Positions 17,152 through 27,286 of a stretch of 64,000 nucleotides of DNA are shown piece by piece; position 1 is the stretch's first letter, and every line of letters starts with the position of its first letter. Below the pieces are notes generated by a model that ran no database searches, had not been told where the DNA came from, and was given only the letters and a program-made list of their open reading frames with translations. The translations under genes and the position numbers were made by a program. The stretch is taken from NCBI RefSeq assembly GCF_002238045.1, contig NZ_NBYO01000002.1, positions 248,001 to 312,000 of the forward strand, given 5' to 3'. Source of the DNA: Notoacmeibacter marinus. GTDB lineage: Bacteria > Pseudomonadota > Alphaproteobacteria > Rhizobiales > Rhizobiaceae.

Positions 17152-18257
17152 ATCGACAGTTCCATCACGATCGGGCAGTGGTCGGAGGCTTTGGGCCGAT
17201 CCCAGCCGGTTCTCGGAAAGCGTTCCACGATCTGGCTCGGTGGCATGATCGTCCGCCATGGCTGTCCCCGTCGCTCGATCCGGGGCACGGCGTCGGGGTT
17301 TGCGTCTGCCAGTTTGGGCGACAGGAGAATGTAGTCGAGCTGGCAGAGATGGCGTTTGCCGGGTCCGCGGCTATGGAACAGCGTCCATCGCCCCATCGGA
17401 TCCAACTTCTCTGACGGATCGATGGCGAAACCGTCATCCAGCAGAATATTCAGGCTGGAATCGTCTTCTTTCGAATGTTCGAAACGGTAATCATCGTCGA
17501 ATTCACCATGGACGAGAATGCGCTCGCGATAATCATTGAAATCGCCGCAGATCGCCCAGCGCATCCTGTCCGGACGATCATCGAATTTCTCAGTCAGGAT
17601 CTGCCGTGTCGCGGCCAGTTCGGCTCGACGCATCGGCATGGTCCACTGCCGCCCGGGAATATCGGGATCGCGCGAGGGGCCCATGCTTTTCAGGTGAAGA
17701 GCGACGAGCGTGAACGGCCGTCCGCCGACGGCCATGTCCACAACCATGCAGTCGCGCCGAAAAAGTTTCTGGCCGCCATCGATACCGATTGCCATCAACT
17801 CGTCCGACTGAAGGCCGAAATCGGCGACGGTCCTGAAGGCATGGGTTTGAATGTCGCGAATTTCAATCCGTTCGCCATCGCGTGTTTCGTCTCGTGCGAG
17901 CACGGCGATATCGATCCCCCGTCCGTCATTTCCTTGGCTGAGATGGCGCTGCCGGTAGCCATGTCCGATCATCCGGTAGAGATAGTGGCGCTCGAAGGCG
18001 TCGAGCGCGCCCTCGTTCTCAACTTCCTGCAGACAGATCACATCGGCGCGCAAAGCCGTCATGGCGAGGGCGGACAATTGGCGTGTGTCGTCCGTTGTCG
18101 CGATCGCCCGCGCCGCTTCCAGCGCCTCATATTGCCGCTGATCGTCGATTCGGTAGAGCGAAAGCGCCCGGTCCTGCCGCAGCGCGTTGCGAAATCCCGC
18201 AAAATCGAAGCGGTTCATCAGGTTTTCGATGTTGAAGGTGGCAAGCCGCAATCCCAT
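17148..18257 (-). CDS. endonuclease/exonuclease/phosphatase family protein
   Basis: A 369-residue EEP-fold protein. Motifs in order: ATFNIENL near the N-terminus, CLQEVEN (metal-binding glutamate), ALHLKSMG, CGDFNDYRE and, near the C-terminus, SDHCPIVMEL, which carries the catalytic Asp-His. This set marks Mg-dependent phosphodiesterases and nucleases. No signal peptide is seen, so it should act in the cytoplasm. I chose the ATG directly before GLRLATFN; an ATG at 18320 adds 21 residues without a better ribosome site. The NUDIX gene begins in its stop codon, and the aminotransferase gene ends 69 bases upstream. Confidence 0.85.
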   Translation of the reverse strand: MGLRLATFNIENLMNRFDFAGFRNALRQDRALSLYRIDDQRQYEALEAARAIATTDDTRQLSALAMTALRADVICLQEVENEGALDAFERHYLYRMIGHGYRQRHLSQGNDGRGIDIAVLARDETRDGERIEIRDIQTHAFRTVADFGLQSDELMAIGIDGGQKLFRRDCMVVDMAVGGRPFTLVALHLKSMGPSRDPDIPGRQWTMPMRRAELAATRQILTEKFDDRPDRMRWAICGDFNDYRERILVHGEFDDDYRFEHSKEDDSSLNILLDDGFAIDPSEKLDPMGRWTLFHSRGPGKRHLCQLDYILLSPKLADANPDAVPRIERRGQPWRTIMPPSQIVERFPRTGWDRPKASDHCPIVMELSI

Positions 18258-18326
18258 CGAAGCAATGTGAAGCCCGCCACAATCCTTGTAAACATGGAAC
18301 GTTCGGACCAAACGGCCCATGCCCTG

Positions 18327-19538
18327 TTAAATGGCGTTCGCGATCAGTCGTCCAAGTCGCGCCATGCCCTCTTCGATCATTTCATCACCGGCGCAGGAGA
18401 AGGACAGACGGATCGTATTGGCGCCCGAGCCGTCGGCGAAGAACGCCTGGCCGGGAACGAAGGCGACCTTCTCGGTCTCGAGCGATTTCTCCAGAAGCGC
18501 TGCGCCGTCCAGCCCCTTCGGCAGGGTTACCCAGACGAACATGCCGCCTTCCGGCTCGGTCCAGCTGACGCCGTCCGGCATGTTCTTCTTCAACTCGGCC
18601 AGCAGTTTGTCGCGGCGGGCCGAATAGACCGAGCCGATCTTTTCGACCTGCTCGTCGAAAACCGTGCGCGCAATGTGGTCGATGACCATCTGGTTGATCG
18701 TCGACGTATGAAGATCGCCGGCCTGCTTGATGATGACCAGCCGGTCCAGAATCTGGCGCGAGCCGCAGACCCAGCCGATCCGAAGACCCGGCGCCAGCGT
18801 CTTGGAAAAGCTGCCGCAATAGATCGTCCGGCAAGCCTCGATATCGCCACCGCGCTGTTCCTGTTCGATGGCAAGAATGGGCGGGATCGCCGTACCATCG
18901 TAACGCAGCGCCTGATAGGCCCCGTCCTCGATAATCGGAATGTCCAGCTCGTCGGCCATCTCGATGAGCCGCTCGCGCATCTCTCGGCTGTAGGTCTGCC
19001 CGGTCGGATTACCGAAATCGGCGGAGAGATAGGCGAATTTGACGGAGCCGCCTGCGTCTTCCGCATCTTTCGCGATTTCGGCAGAACTGCGATTGCCCAT
19101 CGGGTCGAGACGGTCGAAACGCGGCTCATAGGCATTGAAGGCCTGCAGTGCGCCAAGATAGGTAGGCCAGGTCACGAGCGCGGTGTCGTTCGGCGACAGA
19201 TAGAGCTTGGCGATGAAGTCTAGCGCCTGCTGGCTACCGGAGGTGATCATCACATTCTCAAGCTCGCACGTGACACCGAGGCTCGCCATATACTCGACGA
19301 TCCATTGGCGCAGCGGCGCGTGGCCATCAGACAGCGAATATTGCAGCGATTTGCCCTGGGTTTCGCTATCGAGGGCTTTGACATAGCCCTCTTTTGCCGC
19401 ATTGGCTGGAAACAGCGATTCATCGGGAATACCGCCGGCGAAGGAAATAATGTCGGGCCGCGCCAGAAGCTTCAGGAGTTCGCGGATCTCGGACGCGCGC
19501 ATGCGATTTGCGCGATTGGCGAGGCGAGGCTGCGACAT
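18327..19538 (-). CDS. PLP-dependent aminotransferase, class I (2-aminoadipate/aromatic type)
   Basis: A 403-residue fold-type I aminotransferase. The PLP lysine is in GSFSKTLAPGLRIGW; other family segments are ISFAGGIPDESLFP, LQYSLSDGHAPLR, ITSGSQQALDFIAK and GGMFVWVTLP. This pattern is that of the MocR-related, LysN-like subfamily acting on aminoadipate, aromatic or branched-chain amino acids. It sits immediately downstream of ilvC on the same strand, but a strong terminator (19626-19656) separates them. The start at 19538 is preferred because GGGGGA precedes it by about 5 bases. Confidence 0.88.
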   Translation of the reverse strand: MSQPRLANRANRMRASEIRELLKLLARPDIISFAGGIPDESLFPANAAKEGYVKALDSETQGKSLQYSLSDGHAPLRQWIVEYMASLGVTCELENVMITSGSQQALDFIAKLYLSPNDTALVTWPTYLGALQAFNAYEPRFDRLDPMGNRSSAEIAKDAEDAGGSVKFAYLSADFGNPTGQTYSREMRERLIEMADELDIPIIEDGAYQALRYDGTAIPPILAIEQEQRGGDIEACRTIYCGSFSKTLAPGLRIGWVCGSRQILDRLVIIKQAGDLHTSTINQMVIDHIARTVFDEQVEKIGSVYSARRDKLLAELKKNMPDGVSWTEPEGGMFVWVTLPKGLDGAALLEKSLETEKVAFVPGQAFFADGSGANTIRLSFSCAGDEMIEEGMARLGRLIANAI

Positions 19539-19625
19539 GATTTCCCCCATCGGTCGAACTTGGTGTCGCATGTTTCCGCCTCCCGCCGCATTATGTCAAC
19601 AGCACTGACCTATTTTTCAGGCCGC

Positions 19626-19656
19626 AAAAAAAGGGCCGCATCCGAAGACGCGACCC
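19626..19656 (-). terminator. intrinsic terminator of ilvC
   Basis: On the minus strand, 29 bases after the ilvC stop, a 10-bp stem (two G-U pairs) closed by a TTCG tetraloop is followed by seven T. This is a textbook rho-independent terminator. Confidence 0.9.
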
Positions 19657-19685
19657 CATAGCTTGCGATCCTTGGAAAGGACCAA

Positions 19686-21418
<1,733 letters not shown>

Positions 21419-21426
21419 GGAGGCGA

Positions 21427-21447
21427 TGTACCGTACGGTACGGTACA
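21427..21447. promoter_or_regulatory. TetR operator within the tetR promoter
   Basis: A perfect 10+1+10 palindrome: TGTACCGTAC, a central G, then GTACGGTACA. It fills the spacer between a minus-strand -35 TTGACG (21454-21449) and a poor -10 TACATC (21430-21425). The predicted start of transcription falls at the ATG (21418). A bound TetR dimer here would block polymerase. Confidence 0.8.
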
Positions 21448-21522
21448 CCGTCAACAGATGTTTTCATCTGGCGAGGTCGCTGTGCCCCGAGCGGTTCGGA
21501 TCGACGAGGGCGGAGAGCCTTG

Positions 21523-22101
21523 TCAGCGCCCGCACTGATGCATCTGCTGATTGTAGGACAGGGCCATCTTCGTGGCCTTCTGCGCTGTTCGGGCAAGACC
21601 CGCATTGCCGTGATATTTGCCGCGCCGATAGCCGGAATGACCGAGATAGTAGTTGAGGTAGAGATTATAGGTATCGTTCAACGCGACGCCGTTCTTCTCA
21701 TGGGCCAGGCGATGGTGCCAGCCGACGAAGTCCACCGCATCGTCGAAATCGCTGCGTTTGGCGCCCCAATTGCCCGTTTCCTTTCGGTAGCGGTCCCATG
21801 TGCCGTCGAGCGCCTGCGCATAGCCGAACGCGCTCGAAGGACGCTTACCGGGAATGAAGCCAAGAATCTTCTTGCGCGGCGGTTTGGCCTTGCCATCGAA
21901 ACCTGATTCCACGCGGATCGTCGCCAGCAGCACCGAGCGCGGCACGCCCCAGCGCCGTTCCGCCTTGTAGGCCGATTTGGACCAGTCGGTGAAGAAACCG
22001 TCCGTCTGTTCGAAGACAGCGCAAATATTATTGATGCGTTTTGGCGGCGTGGCGCAGCCGGCCAGAACCAGAATAGGAATGAGAAACAGAACGGGACGCA
22101 T
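21523..22101 (-). CDS. lipoprotein with lytic transglycosylase (SLT-like) domain
   Basis: A 192-residue protein with a lipobox (LVLAGC) after a 14-residue hydrophobic signal, so it is exported and lipid-anchored. The region ATIRVESGF (catalytic glutamate) followed later by AFGYAQALDGTWDRY resembles SLT-type murein transglycosylases. A C-terminal YNLYLNYYLGHSGY segment recurs in this family. It probably cleaves or remodels peptidoglycan from the outer or inner membrane. It is a monocistronic gene, with convergent or distant neighbours. Confidence 0.8.
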   Translation of the reverse strand: MRPVLFLIPILVLAGCATPPKRINNICAVFEQTDGFFTDWSKSAYKAERRWGVPRSVLLATIRVESGFDGKAKPPRKKILGFIPGKRPSSAFGYAQALDGTWDRYRKETGNWGAKRSDFDDAVDFVGWHHRLAHEKNGVALNDTYNLYLNYYLGHSGYRRGKYHGNAGLARTAQKATKMALSYNQQMHQCGR

Positions 22102-22235
22102 GACAAACCTCGTGCAGACGCACGAGTTAAAGGCTGAAAATCATAAAATTTTATGCGTAATGGAATTAACCATGGTCGCACTTCGGCACTGTGATGATCC
22201 ACCTCGGCTGGGCGCAGGTCCCGCCCCGCCCAAAC

Positions 22236-22394
22236 CTAGAGCAGATCGTCCATATCGGGCGCGAGCGGTGGCGGATTGTCGACGATCAGCCGGCCTTTCG
22301 GCGCTTTACCATCGTCGCGGTCGTTCCGGTTCTCCGCCATGATCCGTTTGTCGGCCTTACTCTGAACGTCACGGCTTTTCGTATTTCGTGCCAT
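22236..22394 (-). CDS. small hydrophilic protein, 52 residues, unknown
   Basis: Reading the minus strand from the ATG at 22394 gives a 52-codon frame ending TAG. It begins MARNTKSRDVQSKADKR, contains MAENRNDRDD and a proline-rich GRLIVDNPPPLAPD, and ends MDDLL. The composition is strongly polar with no membrane segment. It lies between pdxJ (75 bases upstream) and the lipoprotein gene, same strand. No strong Shine-Dalgarno. I do not recognise the family; the ordered charge pattern and tidy end argue for a real small gene. Confidence 0.55.
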   Translation of the reverse strand: MARNTKSRDVQSKADKRIMAENRNDRDDGKAPKGRLIVDNPPPLAPDMDDLL

Positions 22395-22469
22395 TCGCAA
22401 GAAACGGCAGGGACGCGCCGCGAGGTTTCGTATCCCACGCTATTGAACGGATTTATGGTAAAGGGAACG

Positions 22470-23234
22470 TTAAGGTCGCTCGGTATTGGCATGGCCAAGC
22501 GCCGCCAAAAAGCGGTTCACGGTGCCGGCCATACCGTGTTCGAGCGCATCGGCCGTCAGGCCATGACCGATCGACACTTCGGCGAGGTCGGGGATCGCGG
22601 CGACGAGCGGCGGCAGATTGGCGACCGTCAGATCGTGGCCTGCATTGACGCCGAGCCCTCTTTCGCGCGCCAGCGAGGCCGTTCTGCCAAGCAGTTCTGC
22701 CTGCCGCATTTGGGCCTGCGCGTCATCGAACGTTCCGCCATAAGGCCCCGTATAAAACTCCACCCGGTCGGCGCCAATCTCGGCTGCGGCGTCGAGCTGG
22801 CGTTCGTCCGCATCGGGATCGCAAAAATGGCTGACCCGAAAACCGTTGACTTTCAGGCGCTTGGTCACCGCTTTCAGATTCTCTTTGTGAGCGGCGAAAT
22901 CCCAGCCATGGTCGGAGGTCGCCTGCGCCGGATCGTCCGGCACAAGCGTCACCTGATCGGGCCGGTTCTCCTCGCACAGCCGAAGAAACTCTTCGGTCGG
23001 GTAGCCTTCCATATTGAACTCGCCGCCACGAAATTCCTCGTCCAGCAAGGCGCGAATCGGCGCCAGATCGGAGAACTGGATATGCCGCTGATCTGGCCGC
23101 GGATGAACGGTCAGGCCATGCGCGCCCGCCACCATCGCGATCCGCCCGAGCCCGGTCACGCTCGGCCATGGCAGATCGCGGCGGTTGCGAAGCATCGCGA
23201 CAGCGTTGAGATTGACGGACAGGGCAGCGGGCAT
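22470..23234 (-). CDS. pdxJ: pyridoxine 5'-phosphate synthase
   Basis: A 254-residue TIM barrel that condenses 3-amino-1-phosphohydroxyacetone with 1-deoxyxylulose 5-phosphate to form pyridoxine 5'-phosphate, the last ring-closing step of vitamin B6 synthesis. [15 protein letters not shown] at the N-terminus, [29 protein letters not shown] and HGLTADAL near the C-terminus are the PdxJ signatures. The ATG at 23234 has GAGGA upstream; the open frame beyond it (to 23303) lacks homology. Confidence 0.95.
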   Translation of the reverse strand: MPAALSVNLNAVAMLRNRRDLPWPSVTGLGRIAMVAGAHGLTVHPRPDQRHIQFSDLAPIRALLDEEFRGGEFNMEGYPTEEFLRLCEENRPDQVTLVPDDPAQATSDHGWDFAAHKENLKAVTKRLKVNGFRVSHFCDPDADERQLDAAAEIGADRVEFYTGPYGGTFDDAQAQMRQAELLGRTASLARERGLGVNAGHDLTVANLPPLVAAIPDLAEVSIGHGLTADALEHGMAGTVNRFLAALGHANTERP

Positions 23235-23486
23235 GACGCTCTTTCCTCGGATTTCGGGAACGGAACCATAGCGGCCTGCCGCGCAACGGCAATCGTCTGT
23301 CATGTCACAGTGGCATGTTCGGCAAAGTGTGAAGACGACAACGGCGCCGGGTACGGCCTGCGCGTTTCGCAGCGGAACCCTAGCCGCACATGGACAGGCG
23401 GATTGAACTTAGCGGCAGCAATACAAACATGAAAGACCGATATGGCGCGCAAACCGCCCTGCCCTTTTCAGCTTGGAGCATGTCCC

Positions 23487-24311
23487 ATGGCTATCACAAT
23501 CGAAACGCTCGCCCCCGGTGTCTGTCACCTGACAATCGACGGGCGGATCGAGAAATCCGATATCAGAATGGCGATGGCGGCCATCACTGCCGCCAAGGAT
23601 GAAAGCGAGCGCATCAACATACTCGTCGACGTCCGGGGTTTCGCCGGGTTCGAGATGGCTGCCCTCATTGAGGATCTCCGACAGGGCTTCCGCGAACTGC
23701 GCGATCTGTCCCGCTATGATCGCGTCGCGGTGGTGACCGAAAAGAGCTGGATGGAATGGGCCGCCAAAACCGAAGGCGCGCTTCTGCCGGGCGTGTCCGT
23801 CCGCACCTTCCGCTCAGAAGAGATGGATCGGGCGCGCCGCTATGTTCTGGGCGAGGCCATCGAGGAGAAGGAGGACGCCGCCCCCGCCCTCCATCTCGTC
23901 CAGACCGACCGGCCCGACGCTATGGCGTTCTCCGTATCGGGGCGGCTGACCAAGTCCGACATCAGGGCGTTCAGCCAGCTTCTGGAAGAAAAGCTGCGCG
24001 ACTATAAGGAAATCGACGTTTTGGTGCGGCTTGAAGAGAAAATGCCGAGTTTCGATCCGGCCGTCCTGTTCAGCGGCAATAGCTGGGCAACCAAATTCAG
24101 CGCATGGCGTCATCTACGCCGGTACGCTCTCGTCGGCGCACCCCAGATGCTGGGCGGCGCAACCGATTTCCTTGGCGCGATGATGCCATTCGAGGTGCGG
24201 ACTTTCCCGGCGGGCCGCGAAGACGACGCATGGCAGTGGATCGGCGCCTCGCCGGTAGCGCCGCCTCCGCATGGAGCGACCGGAGCAGAAACCGGCGCAC
24301 CGCCTGCATAG
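23487..24311 (+). CDS. tandem SpoIIAA-like (STAS-related) protein
   Basis: A 274-residue soluble protein made of two copies of the SpoIIAA-like fold. Copy 1 begins near GRIEKSDIRMAMAAI and copy 2 near GRLTKSDIRAFSQLL; each continues with an acidic 'DVLV/ILVDVRG' strand, a helix, and a YDRVAVVTEKSW or YALVGAPQ strand. Single-domain members are common in proteobacteria and their role is unclear, possibly lipid or nucleotide binding. The C-terminus is a short alanine/proline tail. The start at 23487 has GGAG upstream. It stands alone on the plus strand before the coiled-coil protein gene. Confidence 0.75.
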   Translation: MAITIETLAPGVCHLTIDGRIEKSDIRMAMAAITAAKDESERINILVDVRGFAGFEMAALIEDLRQGFRELRDLSRYDRVAVVTEKSWMEWAAKTEGALLPGVSVRTFRSEEMDRARRYVLGEAIEEKEDAAPALHLVQTDRPDAMAFSVSGRLTKSDIRAFSQLLEEKLRDYKEIDVLVRLEEKMPSFDPAVLFSGNSWATKFSAWRHLRRYALVGAPQMLGGATDFLGAMMPFEVRTFPAGREDDAWQWIGASPVAPPPHGATGAETGAPPA

Positions 24312-24424
24312 GCCGTCCCTGAATCGCGTTCGTCAGTCCGATCGGACGGTGAATGCGATTGACAGGCGGACGATTTACGGAAAGCTGGGATCATAGTCCC
24401 AAACGCCCAACCGGAGACCCCACC

Positions 24425-24889
24425 ATGTTCTCGCGACTTTTCACGCTTCTGATCGTTTTTGCACTCGGAACGCTGTTCGGCTGGCTGGTGCTGCCCGGCA
24501 TGGTGTCGGAAAGAGAGGTTGCCGCCACCCAGAATCAGATCGAATCGGGTCAGGAAACGCTGGAAAACCGCTTCGATGAATTGCAGGCGACCGTTCAGTC
24601 GCTAGCCGAACGCGTCGGCGAGGGCGCGCGCAATCTTGGCGGCGATGCGGCCGATGCAATCCAGAATCTGCAGGGCGATGCGCAGGAGGCCGGCACCGAA
24701 GTGCGCGAACAGTCCGAAACCGTGACGACCAATGCCCGCGAGGAGCTTGAGCAGGCCAAGTCGGAAATTGCCGAAAGGCTGGATGCGCTGGAGCGGGCGA
24801 TTCGCGGCGAACCGGACCCTGCCGAGACACCTGCGGAAGCGGAACCGGCCACCGAAGCCGCGCCGCAGGAAAGCGAAACGAACCAGTAG
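24425..24889 (+). CDS. membrane-anchored coiled-coil protein, unknown
   Basis: A 154-residue protein: one N-terminal transmembrane helix (LFTLLIVFALGTLFGWLVLPG) then a long amphipathic, Glu/Gln-rich coiled coil (about residues 30-135) and an acidic Pro/Ala/Glu tail. The topology suggests the coiled coil lies on one side of the inner membrane. I recognise no family. GGAG lies 8 bases before the ATG at 24425. It is convergent with the helicase gene. Confidence 0.65.
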   Translation: MFSRLFTLLIVFALGTLFGWLVLPGMVSEREVAATQNQIESGQETLENRFDELQATVQSLAERVGEGARNLGGDAADAIQNLQGDAQEAGTEVREQSETVTTNAREELEQAKSEIAERLDALERAIRGEPDPAETPAEAEPATEAAPQESETNQ

Positions 24890-24913
24890 TCCGACCCGCA
24901 AGCCCGGAAACGC

Positions 24914-26041
24914 TTACTTGACGATGGTGAGCGTTTCCGCCGCCCGCGTGACGGCGGTGTAGAGCCAGCGTTCGCGATTGTCGCGAAAGGCGTAGCTCTC
25001 GTCGAAGAGGACCACATTGTCCCACTGGCTGCCCTGCGCTTTGTGAACGGTCAGCGCATAGCCATAGTCGAAATCGTCGTAGCGCCGCTTGAGCTGCCAG
25101 GCGATTTCGGTTTCCGGCTCCTCGAACGCCGCCTTCAGCAGCTTGATCTTGGCAAGGCCGCGTTCGGCGTCTTCTTCCTCCGGGCTGACCAGTAGATTGA
25201 TACCCGGCTTCACCGTCTCGCGGCTGGACGAGACCACCGTCCAGAGCGAGCCGTTCAGAAGCCCCTTGGTCGGGTCGTTTCTCAAGCAGACCAGCTTGTC
25301 GCCGGATTGCGGTGTCGCCCCTTCGAAGCCCTTCAACTGCCGCAGCCGTCCATTGTAGCGCCGCCGCGTCCGGTTCGTGCCGACCAGCACCTGATCGGCC
25401 GCCAGCACCATCTCCTGGTCCACATCGTTCTTGGATATGACCTGCGCGGTGCCGTAATCGCCATGCATCAGCGCCTTGCCTTCGCGTACATCCATGGCCA
25501 GCCGGATGATGGGATTGTCCGCCGCTTGCCGGTGGATTTCCGTCAGCAGGAAATCCGGCTCCGCATCGGTGAAGAACCCGCCGCCCGATATTGGCGGCAA
25601 CTGGCCCGGATCGCCGAGCACGAGAATGGGCGTACCGAAGCTCATGAGATCGCGGCCGAGCTCTTCATCGACCATCGAGCATTCGTCGATCACGATCAGC
25701 TTGGCCTTGGCGACCGGGCTCTGCCGGTTGAGCGAGAAGGAGGGCGAGATCCTTGTCTTGCCGGTCTCTTCATCCTCGACCGCCTCCTCGCCGCGCGGGC
25801 GATAGATCAGCGAGTGGATGGTCTTGGCGTTCCTTGCGCCGCGATGGCGCAGCACCTGAGCGGCCTTGCCGGTAAAGGCGGCGAACTGCACGTCGCCGTC
25901 GATGCCCTCCGCGAAATGGCGGGCCAGCGTCGTCTTGCCGGTGCCGGCATAGCCGAAAAGGCGGAACACCGGCCCTTTCCCGCCCTTAAGCCAATCGGCC
26001 ACGGCTTTCAGGGCGGCATCCTGTTGCGGTGAGAAATCCAT
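24914..26041 (-). CDS. RecD-like ATP-dependent DNA helicase
   Basis: A 375-residue superfamily 1B helicase. Motif I GYAGTGKTT, motif Ia FTGKAAQVLRHRG, motif II IDECSMVD, motif III LGDPGQLPP, motif IV/V LVGTNRTRRRYN and motif VI YALTVHKAQGSQWDNV...LYTAVTRA are all present. It is much shorter than RecD or RecD2, keeping only the helicase core, like the phage Dda type found in alphaproteobacteria. It probably translocates 5' to 3' on single strands in replication or repair. A GTG two codons upstream is an alternative start. Confidence 0.88.
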   Translation of the reverse strand: MDFSPQQDAALKAVADWLKGGKGPVFRLFGYAGTGKTTLARHFAEGIDGDVQFAAFTGKAAQVLRHRGARNAKTIHSLIYRPRGEEAVEDEETGKTRISPSFSLNRQSPVAKAKLIVIDECSMVDEELGRDLMSFGTPILVLGDPGQLPPISGGGFFTDAEPDFLLTEIHRQAADNPIIRLAMDVREGKALMHGDYGTAQVISKNDVDQEMVLAADQVLVGTNRTRRRYNGRLRQLKGFEGATPQSGDKLVCLRNDPTKGLLNGSLWTVVSSSRETVKPGINLLVSPEEEDAERGLAKIKLLKAAFEEPETEIAWQLKRRYDDFDYGYALTVHKAQGSQWDNVVLFDESYAFRDNRERWLYTAVTRAAETLTIVK

Positions 26042-26083
26042 GGCCACTGCCGTGCCAGATCAGGTGATTCCCGGCAAGACGCT

Positions 26084-26521
26084 CTACTCCGCAGCCGAAC
26101 GACTGTCCCCCGGAAGCGGCACCTTCGACCCGGCCACAAGCCCCTCCAGCGTCTCGCCCGCCAGCGTGGCCAGGAAGGACGAACGAGCCTCCGCCAGCAG
26201 CGACTTAAGCCGGCAGCCGGGCAAAAAGCAGCAGCCCGCCCGCTGGAAGCATTCGACGATGGCGAAGTCCGGCTCGACCGCCCGCACCACGTCGGCAACG
26301 ACGATATCGCTTGCCGGTCGCGCAAGACGAATGCCGCCTCCCCGACCCCGCACTGCCACAGCGAAGCCGTTTCGGATCAGAGTCTGGGCGGTCTTCATCA
26401 GATGATTGCCCGATACATTGAAGCGCTCGGCCATCGCACTGACGGACAGATGCTCCGGATGGCACGCGGCCAGCGCCATCAGGATACGCAGCGCGTAGTC
26501 GGTCTGGACGGTCAGGCGCAT
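26084..26521 (-). CDS. nsrR: Rrf2 family nitric oxide-sensing repressor NsrR
   Basis: A 145-residue Rrf2 regulator: N-terminal winged helix (MRLTVQTDYALRILM...FNVSGNHLMKTAQTLI) and a C-terminal cysteine cluster C-x5-C-C-x4-C in ECFQRAGCCFLPGCRL. Spacing C-x5-C-x5-C fits the [4Fe-4S] site of NsrR. The usual NsrR start MRLT fits the ATG at 26521 better than the ATG three codons upstream. It is divergent from a small membrane protein and a truncated haemoglobin gene, a classical NO-defence target, with an operator-like repeat between them. NO destroys the cluster and lifts repression. Confidence 0.85.
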   Translation of the reverse strand: MRLTVQTDYALRILMALAACHPEHLSVSAMAERFNVSGNHLMKTAQTLIRNGFAVAVRGRGGGIRLARPASDIVVADVVRAVEPDFAIVECFQRAGCCFLPGCRLKSLLAEARSSFLATLAGETLEGLVAGSKVPLPGDSRSAAE

Positions 26522-26546
26522 GGGTTCCATTCCCAGATCGCATCGT

Positions 26547-26609
26547 AAAGTGGCATATGGGATATTGCTTTTCAGCGCAATGTAATACAGGTATTGTATA
26601 TACCACTTT
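26547..26609. promoter_or_regulatory. candidate NsrR operator region
   Basis: The 102-base divergent gap holds an outer inverted repeat (AAAGTGGCATAT at 26547-26558 and its near-complement ATATACCACTTT at 26598-26609, one mismatch) around an inner perfect palindrome AATAC-AG-GTATT (26584-26595). The stretch is AT-rich against its surroundings and must carry both promoters. Binding by NsrR is inferred from position. Confidence 0.5.
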
Positions 26610-26623
26610 TAGGATCGCTGACC

Positions 26624-26788
26624 ATGCATCACATCGTCAATCTGTTTCTTCTGCCCGGCGATTTCGTACGGCGGCGGCTCGGCATTTCGGTCGAAGAGGA
26701 TGGTGGCATCATCCGGTCCTTCATCAATATGTGCGTATGGGGTGTTTTGTTGACCGTCCTCGTGCTCAATCTGCGGGACTGGCTTTAG
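26624..26788 (+). CDS. small single-helix membrane protein, 54 residues
   Basis: Starts MHHIVNLFLLPGDFVRRRLG and ends with one transmembrane helix (FINMCVWGVLLTVLVLNL). A GGA lies 10 bases before the ATG. It is 9 bases upstream of the truncated haemoglobin gene and shares its promoter opposite nsrR. The N-terminal amphipathic part with GISVEEDGGI may be cytoplasmic. Function unknown; the context suggests an accessory to haem or NO metabolism. Confidence 0.7.
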   Translation: MHHIVNLFLLPGDFVRRRLGISVEEDGGIIRSFINMCVWGVLLTVLVLNLRDWL

Positions 26789-26797
26789 GAGAGTCAC

Positions 26798-27277
26798 GTG
26801 AGCGATCCATCCGACAACATACCCGAATTGACGGTTCGGTCTGTCAGCCGGCCGCCCGCTCCCGCCGCGCCCGGCATCGAGGCGAATGATATCTCGGTCA
26901 TGGTCGACCGGTTCTACGATGCCGTACGGCATGATGAGCGGCTGGGTCCGCTCTTCGACGGAATCATCCAGGATCGCTGGCCGGTTCATCTGGAGCGAAT
27001 GAAGGCGTTCTGGCGCTCGGTGCTGTTGCGAACGGGCGAATATCATGGTCGTCCCGTACCGGCGCACAACGGCATTGCCGATCTGAAGTCCAGCGATTTC
27101 GAACGCTGGATCGCGCTGTTCGATGCGACGACGAATGCGCTTTTCGAGCCGCAGGCTGCAGCTACCGTTCAAGCCGTGGCCAGACGGGTCGGGTCGAGCC
27201 TCTGGCTGGCGCGGTTCGGCTCGCCTTTCAACACGCCGCCGGAGGCGCTCAGGGGCAACGCGGCCGATCGTGGCTGA
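26798..27277 (+). CDS. group III truncated haemoglobin
   Basis: A 159-residue globin. About 30 disordered residues precede VDRFYDAVRHDERLGPLF, the A/B-helix start of group III truncated globins; HLERMKAFWRSVLL and VPAHNGIADLKSSDFERWIALF cover the E and F helices with the probable haem histidine. These proteins bind O2 and NO and are linked to NO detoxification and microaerobic growth. The GTG start has AGGAG 7 bases upstream. Operonic with the small membrane protein and divergent from nsrR, which supports NO-responsive control. Confidence 0.87.
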   Translation: MSDPSDNIPELTVRSVSRPPAPAAPGIEANDISVMVDRFYDAVRHDERLGPLFDGIIQDRWPVHLERMKAFWRSVLLRTGEYHGRPVPAHNGIADLKSSDFERWIALFDATTNALFEPQAAATVQAVARRVGSSLWLARFGSPFNTPPEALRGNAADRG

Positions 27278-27286
27278 AATTTCCTG

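Noticed and set aside
17475-19223. 582-codon plus-strand frame
   Set aside because: Runs antisense through both the EEP nuclease and the aminotransferase gene; no motif.
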